Assembly (NCBI RefSeq): GCF_001304615.2
Contig: NZ_CP032683.1
Coordinates: 1,488,001-1,552,000, forward strand
DNA from: Methanosarcina flavescens
Lineage (GTDB): Archaea > Halobacteriota > Methanosarcinia > Methanosarcinales > Methanosarcinaceae
Reading direction: 5' to 3'
Length of the DNA: 64,000 nucleotides
The translations under genes and the position numbers were made by a program. This document shows, one piece after another, positions 1-7,959 of this stretch; the first letter of the stretch is position 1, and every line of letters begins with the position of its first letter. Under the pieces are notes generated by a model, which saw only the letters and a list, made by a program, of their open reading frames with translations, ran no database searches and was not told the origin of the DNA.

Positions 1-1
1 A

Positions 2-1138
2 TTTGTTTTCCCTGAGGTTGATATTGCATCTATAGATACTATAGGCAGGGATTTCGGGCTTGAGGTTGCAAGCGGGGACCTAAGGCTTATGATGGCCAGG
101 GCAAAGGCTGTCGTCGAAGGCACAACCAATGTGGATGGAGTTTTTATTACTACCTGCTTCCGCTGTGCCGAAGGGGCTATTGTACGAAATGAGATCAGAA
201 GGTACATCTTCAGGCACTCCAGAATCCCGGTAATCAGTTACTCATTTACTGAAAGCACAAAGGCAGGTACCCTGCTCACGCGTCTGGAAGCCCTGACCAC
301 GATTGTCAGACGCAGGCACCTCCTTACAAGGGAGGTTCAGACAGGACTGACTGCGGGAATAGATTCTGGGTCGACAACTACAAAAGCCGTGATAATGAGG
401 GATAACAAAATAATAGGCAAGGGATGGGTACCCACAACAAAAGTCCTTGAAAGCGCCGAAGAGGCGTACTCTATTGCCCTGAAAGAAGCCGGGGTCTCCA
501 GGGAAGAAATCCAGGCTCTGGGTACTACCGGATACGGACGCTTCCTTATAGGGAACCATTTTAAAGCTCAGCTTATCCAGGAAGAAATTACCGTCAATTC
601 GAAAGGAGCAGTCTATCTTGCAGACAAGCAGAAAGGCCCTGCAACCGTTATTGATATAGGTGGTATGGACAACAAGGCAATCTCGGTTGAAGACGGAATA
701 CCCGGAATGTTTACAATGGGCGGGATCTGTGCAGGTGCCTCAGGACGTTTCTTTGAAATGATCTCAAAACGGCTTGGGGTAGACATCACCGAACTCGGAG
801 CCCTGGCAGTCAAAGGGATGCACGAAAGGGTATCCATGAACAGCTACTGTATAGTCTTCGGAATCCAGTCCCTTGTAACTTCCCTTGCTAAAGGATCTAC
901 ACCTGAAGACGTGGCGGCTGCGGCTTGTTACAGCGTGGTGGAACAGATCTACGAGCAGCAGTTGCAGGAAGTGGATGTAAGAGAACCGTTGATTCTTGTG
1001 GGCGGCTCATCCCTGATTGAAGGAGTTCCAAAAGCCCTGGGAAGGCTCCTCAAGATCGATGTCCTCGTGCCCAAAGATTCTCACCTTATAGGAGCAGTAG
1101 GAGCAGCTTTGCTTGCTTCAGGATATGTAGAGGAGTGA
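2..1138 (+). CDS. Methanogenesis marker protein 15, 5'-truncated
   Basis: This is an ATPase of the BadF/BadG/HgdC (2-hydroxyacyl-CoA dehydratase activator) superfamily, in the methanogen-specific branch called methanogenesis marker 15. The frame is open from base 2, so the true start lies upstream of the window; the first ATG inside, at 89, is internal. An ASKHA phosphate-binding motif [12 protein letters not shown] is followed by [17 protein letters not shown], a [12 protein letters not shown] segment and SYCIVFG. The two cysteines of the last two segments match the [4Fe-4S]-bridging cysteines of dimeric activators. The C-terminal LVGGSS completes the nucleotide fold. It is followed after 7 bases by marker 17 and then marker 7, so it is probably the third-from-last gene of an operon. 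A role in ATP-dependent activation of methyl-CoM reductase is inferred from these neighbours. Confidence 0.88.
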   Translation, partial: FVFPEVDIASIDTIGRDFGLEVASGDLRLMMARAKAVVEGTTNVDGVFITTCFRCAEGAIVRNEIRRYIFRHSRIPVISYSFTESTKAGTLLTRLEALTTIVRRRHLLTREVQTGLTAGIDSGSTTTKAVIMRDNKIIGKGWVPTTKVLESAEEAYSIALKEAGVSREEIQALGTTGYGRFLIGNHFKAQLIQEEITVNSKGAVYLADKQKGPATVIDIGGMDNKAISVEDGIPGMFTMGGICAGASGRFFEMISKRLGVDITELGALAVKGMHERVSMNSYCIVFGIQSLVTSLAKGSTPEDVAAAACYSVVEQIYEQQLQEVDVREPLILVGGSSLIEGVPKALGRLLKIDVLVPKDSHLIGAVGAALLASGYVEE

Positions 1139-1145
1139 GGAAAAG

Positions 1146-1745
1146 ATGGATTCGCTTGAGGTTTTTGCTGTCGAGTCCGCAATCGCTTCTGAGCAGGAAT
1201 TTTACAGGAAAATAATCGAAGACAACATGGCAAGTCTCAGGCTTGCCCCGGCAATAGGGAGAATAAAGGTTGTACTGAGACCTGAAGACTCCCTCTTTCA
1301 AATGGCAATCATCCTTAGGGACGTAGGAACCAGAGATACAACAATTGATATTGCCGATGTAGAAGCAAAACCGGTTGCAGGCGAGATAATAATCTCAATA
1401 AAGAAAGAGCAATATATCCCGGAGCTACTGGGAAAACTCTGGGAACGTTACGGGAGAGCTAATATCAGCCAGCCTGATCGCTGGACTGTGGCCATAAGTA
1501 CGGACAGGCCAGAGGAAGAAGCGAGTTTTCTTAAAGATATGATTGTCACAGACCCCAGGCACAGACTTCATGAGAATCTTGTTGATTTTGCAATCCGCAT
1601 TACTCCCGAGGGCTTCAGAGTTCGTTATCACCTGTATAAAGGCAACAAGTTTATTTTCGTAGCGTCCGAGGAAGCATTAAAACATGAATGGATCGAAGAA
1701 ACAAAAACAATGCTCGAGAAATTGATGGAAGGAGGGAAAACGTAA
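1146..1745 (+). CDS. Methanogenesis marker protein 17
   Basis: This 199-residue soluble protein matches methanogenesis marker 17 in length and in its position between markers 15 and 7. That family is restricted to methanogens and related archaea, and it has been reported in the component A3a complex that activates methyl-CoM reductase. It has no membrane segment or conserved cysteine motif, and it reads as an alpha/beta protein with long charged strands. The start at 1146 is supported by a GGAG/GAGG ribosome site in the last codons of the upstream gene (gaggagtgaggaaaag). It is followed immediately by marker 7. The assignment rests on recognition of the sequence and on context, because there are no catalytic motifs to read. 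Confidence 0.8.
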   Translation: MDSLEVFAVESAIASEQEFYRKIIEDNMASLRLAPAIGRIKVVLRPEDSLFQMAIILRDVGTRDTTIDIADVEAKPVAGEIIISIKKEQYIPELLGKLWERYGRANISQPDRWTVAISTDRPEEEASFLKDMIVTDPRHRLHENLVDFAIRITPEGFRVRYHLYKGNKFIFVASEEALKHEWIEETKTMLEKLMEGGKT

Positions 1746-1746
1746 G

Positions 1747-2679
1747 ATGGCTGTATTCAAACCCTACCTTTACACAGGTGGTGTCCACAAGCATGGGCTT
1801 TTAATCGAGCTGCTGGAAGATTTGGGAGGCTACATAATCCAGAAAGTGGTCACAGGGACTGAAGTAAATCTCATAATGCTTATCCCTGAAAAAGATATCC
1901 CAGTAGTAAAAAAGCTATCTGACGAACTGTTAGGGATAATGGTAGAAGCTCCCCTGACCGGAGTTGAGATTGCAGTTGTTTCCCCTACCCTTGCCTCTCA
2001 TCACCTTCCGCACTCAGCCTGTGACGTAGCCGAGTACCTCCGCCACCCTGGAGCCAACACGAACATGATAGGCCTTGCAAGGGGGATGGGGCGCAGAGTG
2101 TCTCTGTCTATGGATTATGAAAGAAAACTGATAAATGAGCACGATATTGCAGTTTTCACATTCGGGTCTTTCAGTGACTGTATAATAAACAAGAAGCCAA
2201 AACTCTTTGAAGGCATAGAAATCCCGATCGTGGTAACAGGTGGGCCTGACCTGAAAACCGAGGAAGTTGCCGGAGCAGATCTCTATGTTGGGAATATCGG
2301 AAGGACTTCCCACAGACTAAGGAAAGCAGAAGAAATTAACGCCCTTGAAAAACTCAATGAAGGGGTTGGGAAAATTGCTGACAATATCCGTAAGCAACAA
2401 GCAAAAGATCCCCTCGCAGTGCTTCCTGCCAGAGTTATGAAAGAGATTGAAAACCAGGTTCCTGAAATCCGAACTGTACTTTCGCCAGCCCCACTTACCC
2501 TTCAGCTCAATGGGTTAAGAGTCAAACTGCCTTATGATGAATTCCATGAAAGGATTGAGAAACTTGAATTTGATGAAGGGGTCACACTTTCCGAACTCGC
2601 AAGTATTTCAAAATCAAAAATGAAAAATTATATATTGATAAAAATCAAATCTAAGTCTGACGTTGGTTTTGCAATTTGA
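1747..2679 (+). CDS. Methanogenesis marker protein 7
   Basis: This 310-residue soluble protein is recognised as methanogenesis marker 7, one of the Mcr activation (A3a) proteins found with marker 17 and McrC. It starts YLYTGGVHKHGLLIELLEDL, contains several hydrophobic strands of an alpha/beta fold (IAVFTFGSFSDCI, IEIPIVVTGGPD) and ends in a basic stretch KIKSKSDVGFAI. The start follows a GGAGG motif 12 bases upstream and lies one base after the marker 17 stop, which implies translational coupling. It appears to be the last gene of the operon: about 145 bases of AT-rich DNA follow with no further marker gene. The biochemical step is not known from the sequence. Confidence 0.82.
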   Translation: MAVFKPYLYTGGVHKHGLLIELLEDLGGYIIQKVVTGTEVNLIMLIPEKDIPVVKKLSDELLGIMVEAPLTGVEIAVVSPTLASHHLPHSACDVAEYLRHPGANTNMIGLARGMGRRVSLSMDYERKLINEHDIAVFTFGSFSDCIINKKPKLFEGIEIPIVVTGGPDLKTEEVAGADLYVGNIGRTSHRLRKAEEINALEKLNEGVGKIADNIRKQQAKDPLAVLPARVMKEIENQVPEIRTVLSPAPLTLQLNGLRVKLPYDEFHERIEKLEFDEGVTLSELASISKSKMKNYILIKIKSKSDVGFAI

Positions 2680-2823
2680 TCCGAATTCTGTTGTGTTAAG
2701 AGTTATCAACTTTGCATTTTTATTGGATTCGTGTATTTTCACTTATCCTTTAAACTGTAAAGCCTGACCCGGAAAACGGTGACTGAACCCTTTTTCCACG
2801 TTGATCTATGCTGGTGGTTTCGT

Positions 2824-3303
2824 ATGGAGCTTGAGGATATTGTGGAAATTTTGAAAGAGGACCCTGAGAGAGCCGTTCCTGAACTCCTTGAGGATGTCCG
2901 GAATCAGTATGGCGAAGTTCCTTACATCATGAACTTCATGAAGGACCTTCCGGAGATTTTTATTCCAAAAACGCTTTATGATAACTCCATAATGAGGGAA
3001 TTTAAGAATCTTGACCCGGAGACGGTGGAACTTATTTCCATAGGTGTGGCTTCTGCTCTTCGCTGTGAGCATTGCCTGAAAATGCACATTAGAATTGCAA
3101 AAAGAAGAGGGATAAAAAAAGAAAAGATATTTTACGCCATTATGATAGGAGCATCCATTTCCAATGCTGCCGTGCTTGCCGAAAGTACAAGGGCGCTTGC
3201 ATCAGAATTCCCGGGTGATGGATGTGAGGAAGAGGAAGAAGAAAAACACTGTCCTGATCCCAACTGTGAGATATGTGACATCTCCAGAGCAACTCTTAAA
3301 TGA
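2824..3303 (+). CDS. AhpD/carboxymuconolactone decarboxylase-like protein
   Basis: A roughly 159-residue all-helical protein of the CMD/AhpD superfamily. The diagnostic motif is CEHCLKMH at about residues 81-88, the CxxC...H redox centre of alkylhydroperoxidase-like proteins, within a helix rich in alanine and isoleucine. A thiol-dependent peroxidase or redox role is the family expectation; no substrate can be read. The C-terminal tail is unusual: a run of glutamates followed by CPDPNCEIC, which could hold a metal or a second disulfide. A GTG start 45 bases upstream (2779) is possible, but the ATG at 2824 gives the family-like N-terminus MELEDIVEILK. It appears monocistronic. Confidence 0.75.
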   Translation: MELEDIVEILKEDPERAVPELLEDVRNQYGEVPYIMNFMKDLPEIFIPKTLYDNSIMREFKNLDPETVELISIGVASALRCEHCLKMHIRIAKRRGIKKEKIFYAIMIGASISNAAVLAESTRALASEFPGDGCEEEEEEKHCPDPNCEICDISRATLK

Positions 3304-3596
3304 ATAGGAAGATCCAGTAATATATCAATCATATCAGTCAGATTTTTATAAATTTTTACAAAATTTATAAAAAATTTCTAATTTTTATAGAATAGTTCTC
3401 TGAAGAGAAGCTACTGCCGGGAGTATCTCCGTAAACAATTAAAATAATATTATCCGCCAATCAGACCACGCTTTTGCATAAGACTTATGCGAATATATGC
3501 GAGAGACCTGTGGGATATGTAGATATATTCAGGAGATCGATACATTTACGTCAAGTTTTCGGGGTCAGATAGCATTTAGTACGGAGGCTGATTCGT
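3304..3596. other. Intergenic AT-rich stretch with a short palindrome
   Basis: This gap contains AT-rich sequence (poly-A/T runs near 3345-3385) and one perfect 7-bp inverted repeat, GCATAAG-A-CTTATGC, at 3476-3490. The repeat lies about 100 bases upstream of the protease ribosome site GGAGG at 3583. It could be an operator for that gene. No other gene is visible. Confidence 0.4.
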
Positions 3597-3626
3597 ATAA
3601 ATCGAAACAGTATTTACGGAATTAAA

Positions 3627-4301
3627 TTGTTTTTTGTGCTGTTACTGATGGTACCTATTTTACCCGCTGTTTCGGCTGCATCCAATGCAAATCAAGAAAG
3701 GATTCTGGACTATCCGTGGGACCATTCCCCTATTACTGTATATATAGATAACACCAATGTTCCCGAACACTATAGCCCTACCTATTATACACAGATAGAA
3801 AAGGCTATGGAATACTGGGAGAAAGGAGGAAATGGAAACCTGAAATACAAACCTGTTTTCGAATTTGTTGATTCGAAAGATGCTGATATCAGGATAAAAT
3901 GGGTAGAAAACCTGGAAAGTGTTGAAGGAGCTCCCTCAGGCGTAGCCGGTTATGCAAGCCCCACGGTATCTGATGGGCGATTTGTACGGGTGGATATAGT
4001 TCTTGAGGTCGGAAACTACAAGGGGAAAGCCTGGCGTCAGTACGGGGATGCTACAATGCTCTCTATTGCAAAACACGAATTTGGACATGCCCTCGGCCTG
4101 GGTCACAGCAGCAACAGGCGAGATATAATGTATCCCGAGTATGAGCTGAGAGATAACATAAATCCTCTCCTCCTGAGCAAGTACGGCAATGTACTGCGTC
4201 TAGCAAGTTTTGCAGCTCTGGCAGTTCTCCTCTATCTCGGAGTAAGCTGGCTGCACAGCAGGAAAAAAAGGAAAACACTTGAGGAGAAATATTTCAAGTA
4301 A
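3627..4301 (+). CDS. Membrane-anchored matrixin-like zinc metalloprotease
   Basis: A secreted peptidase of the matrixin/astacin-like (metzincin) type. The zinc site HEFGHALGLGH is at about residues 150-160, with a downstream Met-turn DIMYPEY. The N-terminus is a hydrophobic signal (FFVLLLMVPILPAVSAA), and a C-terminal membrane helix near residues 189-211 is followed by a basic cytosolic tail (RKKRKTLEEK), so the catalytic domain should face outside. The start is uncertain. The only in-frame candidates near the signal peptide are TTG at 3627 and GTG at 3636, neither with a ribosome site. The good GGAGG at 3583-3587 instead points to codon ATA at 3597, from which the signal peptide would read (M)NRNSIYGIKLFFVLLL. 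Confidence 0.78.
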   Translation: MFFVLLLMVPILPAVSAASNANQERILDYPWDHSPITVYIDNTNVPEHYSPTYYTQIEKAMEYWEKGGNGNLKYKPVFEFVDSKDADIRIKWVENLESVEGAPSGVAGYASPTVSDGRFVRVDIVLEVGNYKGKAWRQYGDATMLSIAKHEFGHALGLGHSSNRRDIMYPEYELRDNINPLLLSKYGNVLRLASFAALAVLLYLGVSWLHSRKKRKTLEEKYFK

Positions 4302-4351
4302 ATTTGATTTCAAGTAAATTTTTCTTAAAGTGACCTCAAAGTAAATCTGGA

Positions 4352-4789
4352 TTAAATAGGCAGTTCTGGAGGTTCTTTATTTTCCGTGGCGAATCTCTTA
4401 AAGAATTCTTTGAAATGGTCAGGAAGAGTATCCATTCCCAGGATGTTATTAAGAGAACTCCATGTATATTCCACATGCTCGTGACTCAATTTTACATCAG
4501 CAATAACATATCCTCCATTATATATTATAGCAATTACCTTTTTTTCCGGAAGCTCAAAGGTGGCATATCCTGCGATATCTCCAGGCACGATTGAAATCCC
4601 GGTCTCTTCCCAGACTTCCCGCACAACAGCTTCTTCAAGGGGTTCCCCACGGACCAGCTTTCCCCCTGGCAGATCCCATTTTCCCGGATTGCTGTGAGAG
4701 TTTTCCGACCGCCTGAGAAGCAGGAATTCGCCTTTCTCATTCCGGAGAATGGCATATATAGAAACGATGTAAGGTTTCTCCAGATTCAT
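4352..4789 (-). CDS. Nudix hydrolase
   Basis: A 145-residue Nudix (MutT-like) pyrophosphohydrolase. The Nudix box is complete: GGKLVRGEP followed by EEAVVREVWEETGI, matching Gx5Ex7REUxEExGU, and it lies near residues 40-65. The preceding LRNEKGEFLLLRRSENSHSN is the typical first beta hairpin. The family hydrolyses nucleoside diphosphates linked to another moiety, with Mg2+; ADP-ribose, NADH or oxidised nucleotides are all possible and the sequence does not decide. It is convergent with the upstream protease gene and divergent from the beta-propeller gene. It appears cytosolic and monocistronic. Confidence 0.88.
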   Translation of the reverse strand: MNLEKPYIVSIYAILRNEKGEFLLLRRSENSHSNPGKWDLPGGKLVRGEPLEEAVVREVWEETGISIVPGDIAGYATFELPEKKVIAIIYNGGYVIADVKLSHEHVEYTWSSLNNILGMDTLPDHFKEFFKRFATENKEPPELPI

Positions 4790-5383
4790 ACAATAATATT
4801 TGAGATTACCTGTCTTAAAGACTAGCTCTTTCAGGATTTTCAGGATATGATCCTAAAATCGGTAAATTCTGGGAGAATGGATAATAAATTTATTTTTTCA
4901 AATTAGTAAAAAAAGCATATCTGCCCTTTTAAAAAACATCCAGGAAAAAATAAGAATTTTATTTATTATTTTAAATTATTAATTATTAATTTAAAATATT
5001 AGGTGTTAGCTTAAATCGAAAAATATATATTCTGTACTGCATATAATTTTTTTAGAATTGAAAGGGTAAAATCCATTCTTTCAACCTGGTCTCCTGGAAC
5101 CAGCGAAAAAGCTGAGACTTTTTTTGATCTGTTTTTTTGAATGTCACAGTCACAATTAGGCTCCAGAACTCAGTGCCTTTAGTAGATTAAAAGACTAAGT
5201 TTGAAGATTGTGATTGAAGTTCTAAAAGGTTTTCAGAGTGGAAGCTGAAGGTCTCGTACACCTGAATAGTTGTAAAGAAAATTCTTCCTGCAAATTAGAA
5301 CTCAATGTGCAAAAATGAAAACCGGATTCTGGAACACTTCAAACCAGGGGTAGAAATCCTTTATGGATTAAGGGGTAAGTTAA
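4790..5383. other. Divergent intergenic region with AT hairpin
   Basis: This region separates the Nudix gene from the divergent surface-protein gene. It contains an 11-bp inverted repeat, attttaaatta/taatttaaaat (4968-4997, 8-base loop), and a TATA-like aaaatatatattc near 5019-5031. If that TATA box is used, the surface-protein mRNA has a leader of about 330 bases. The leader holds a small CTGGT/ACCAG stem near 5087-5104 but no reading frame worth reporting. Confidence 0.35.
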
Positions 5384-7768
5384 ATGAAAATTGATAACAG
5401 AACTGTAATTTTCTCTGGAATATTCTTTGTTCTATTTTTGATGACCATAGGGAATGCAACTGCAGGTTCGGAAAGAAACTCAGTTATTTACGAAGACCGG
5501 ATAGTCTGGCAGGATGATAGTAATGGAAATTGGGATATTCAAATGTACAATATTTCCACTTCCGCTAAAATTCAGATCACAAACGATGAGGCAGAGCAGC
5601 AAAATCCTGATATCTACGGCGACAGGATAGTCTGGCAGGATTCCCGCAACGGAGGAAGCGAAAATTACTGGGATCCTCCTGGAAACTGGGATATCTACAT
5701 GTATGATATATCCACACAGAAAGAAATTCAAATCACAACCAACGAATCACATCAGATCAACCCAGCTATTTACGGCGATAAGATCGTATGGCAGGATTCC
5801 CGTAATGGAAACCAGGATATTTACCTGTACGATCTCTCCACTTCCACGGAAATCCGGATAACAAATAATTCGTACGATCAAATTGAGCCTGATATCTACG
5901 AAGATCGGATAGTCTGGGTTGAGGACGGAACAATTTACATGTACAATATCTCTACTTCCACAGAAACTCGGGTCACACCATATTTCTGGGGCGCGGATAG
6001 AGGATCTGGCGAGACTGGGGACTTGAACTATGACGCGTTCATTTACGGAGATAGGATTGTTTCTTCGGCTGAAACAATTGGATCAAACTACATTGTCAAA
6101 CTGTATGATGTCTCTACATCTACTGAAAGAATTATCGGCGAAGCTGGTTATTCAGGCTCGCCGGCTATCTATGAAGATAAGATAGTGTGGAAAGATGGGC
6201 GTAATATATTTGACGTTAGCCGACCAAACGGCGACATTTTCATGTACGATTTATCCACCTCAAAGGAAACCCAGATCACAACCAATACATCAAATCAGGA
6301 GCAACCTGCTATCTATGGGGACAGGATAGTATGGGCGGATGAAAGGAATGCTGAGACTTACGATGACATGTCGGACATCTATATGTACGACCTCTCAACT
6401 TCAAAAGAGACCCGGATTACCACTGTTGCAGAAGAGAAGCTGGCGACAGGTACGGAAACCCGGATTACAACCAATGAAGGAGATCAGGAGCTTCCTTCTA
6501 TCTACGGGGACAGGATAGTATGGAGGGATTGGCGTAATGGAAACCAGCATGACTTTGAAAACGGAGATATCTACATGTATAGTATCTCGACCTCCACGGA
6601 GACCCAGGTAACTCCTAATAAATCGTGCCAGATGAATCCGAATATCTATGGGGATAGAGTGGTATGGGCAGATGATCGCAATGGAAACTGGGACATTTAC
6701 ATGTATGAGCCTTCCACATCCAGAGAGACTCAGATTACTACCAATAAGTCAGACCAGTGGGACCCTGCTATCTATGGAGATAGGATAGTATGGATGGATC
6801 AGCGCAACGAAGGATATGTTGATATTTACATGTATGATCTCAACACCAAAAAGGAAACTCAAATTAGTACCAGCGGATCAGCGTCCAGTCCCGAGATCTA
6901 CGAAGATAAGATAGTTTGGGCAGACGGACGCAACGGATCCAATGTCTACATGTATAACCTTTCTACTCAGAAAGAAACTCAGATCTCCAGCAGTGGATTC
7001 GCAGAGCAACCCGCCGTCTACGAGGACAGGATAGTATGGAAAGATCATCGCAGCGGGTACTGGGATATTTACATGTATGACCTCTCTACTGCGACTGAAA
7101 CTCGAATAACTACCAGAGGAGAAGAGACAGAGGGCCCAGCCATCTACGGGGACAGGATAGTGTGGCGTGAGAACAGAAAGCTTGATAAAGAAAAGTGGGG
7201 ACCGGGAGATATTTACATGTACAATATCTCCACTGCCACTGAAAGTAAAATCAGCAGCACTGGATCAGCAAATTATCCTGCTATCTATGAGAACAGGATA
7301 GTTTGGCAGGACTCCCGCAATGGAAACGAGGATATCTACATGTTTACCCTTGCTTTGGATGAAGTGCCGCCTGTGAATGGAAACGAGACAGAAAATGATA
7401 CAGACAATTGTACTGAGTTTCCAGACAATGAATCCGATGCGGGAACAGATGACGGGACAGACGACGAAACTCAGACTCCAGACAACTGTTCTTCTGAGTT
7501 AACGCCCCTCTACAGGACACTGGCTCTTAAGGAATATGTAGAATGTACATATAAATGCCAGGTCAAAACAAAAACAGAGTTGGCTACCCTTCTGGATACC
7601 TCGATGTGCCACTATGAAAATTGTGACAACGCAAAAGCCGTTTCAATGCTTAAATCCTTCATTCATCTCGCTGAAAAAATGAAGGCATGCAAGCAGATTT
7701 CGGCTGATGAAGCGGATTATATGGTAAGGGAAGCAAAGAAAATAATAGATCAGATCGAGGCAAATTAA
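5384..7768 (+). CDS. Secreted double beta-propeller surface protein
   Basis: A 794-residue exported protein. A signal peptide (IFSGIFFVLFLMTIGNATAG) is followed by 14 repeats of about 40-50 residues. Each has the form xIYGDRIVWQDxRNGNWDIYMYDxSTxxETQIT, the Methanosarcina-type beta-propeller repeat related to TolB/WD40-like blades. Fourteen repeats would make two seven-bladed propellers (about residues 33-655). A T/D/N-rich linker with several NxS/T sequons follows (GNETENDTDNCTEF). The last 90 residues form a helical domain with cysteines (VECTYKCQ, MCHYENCDN). No C-terminal anchor is visible. Repeat 7 is followed by an extra partial unit (ATGTETRITT), a sign of internal duplication. A structural or adhesive envelope role is inferred. 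The start follows an AGGGG ribosome site. Confidence 0.85.
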   Translation: MKIDNRTVIFSGIFFVLFLMTIGNATAGSERNSVIYEDRIVWQDDSNGNWDIQMYNISTSAKIQITNDEAEQQNPDIYGDRIVWQDSRNGGSENYWDPPGNWDIYMYDISTQKEIQITTNESHQINPAIYGDKIVWQDSRNGNQDIYLYDLSTSTEIRITNNSYDQIEPDIYEDRIVWVEDGTIYMYNISTSTETRVTPYFWGADRGSGETGDLNYDAFIYGDRIVSSAETIGSNYIVKLYDVSTSTERIIGEAGYSGSPAIYEDKIVWKDGRNIFDVSRPNGDIFMYDLSTSKETQITTNTSNQEQPAIYGDRIVWADERNAETYDDMSDIYMYDLSTSKETRITTVAEEKLATGTETRITTNEGDQELPSIYGDRIVWRDWRNGNQHDFENGDIYMYSISTSTETQVTPNKSCQMNPNIYGDRVVWADDRNGNWDIYMYEPSTSRETQITTNKSDQWDPAIYGDRIVWMDQRNEGYVDIYMYDLNTKKETQISTSGSASSPEIYEDKIVWADGRNGSNVYMYNLSTQKETQISSSGFAEQPAVYEDRIVWKDHRSGYWDIYMYDLSTATETRITTRGEETEGPAIYGDRIVWRENRKLDKEKWGPGDIYMYNISTATESKISSTGSANYPAIYENRIVWQDSRNGNEDIYMFTLALDEVPPVNGNETENDTDNCTEFPDNESDAGTDDGTDDETQTPDNCSSELTPLYRTLALKEYVECTYKCQVKTKTELATLLDTSMCHYENCDNAKAVSMLKSFIHLAEKMKACKQISADEADYMVREAKKIIDQIEAN

Positions 7769-7854
7769 GAGTTAAAATCGAATCTATAACCAGCAAGAAG
7801 GGATAAAAAACTCTAAAACATGTTATATAAAGAGAACTAACCTGGAAAAGATAT

Positions 7855-7916
7855 AAGGAAGCATTAGAAAAGTAAGATCAGAAATAAGGAAGCATTAGAG
7901 AAGTAAGATCAGAAAT
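7855..7916. repeat. 31-bp direct duplication in the aldehyde oxidoreductase leader
   Basis: Two adjacent 31-base units beginning aaggaagcattaga (7855-7885 and 7886-7916) differ at one base. They lie between the surface-protein gene and the oxidoreductase start and look like a recent slippage duplication in the leader. Confidence 0.8.
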
Positions 7917-7959
7917 CAGGATTAAAGAGCAAACCGGGAAAGAGAATAGAGGAATCAAT

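Noticed and set aside
2779-2823. Upstream GTG start for the AhpD-like protein
   Set aside because: The extra 15 residues (MTEPFFHVDLCWWFR) do not look like the family and the GTG has no better ribosome site; the ATG at 2824 is preferred.
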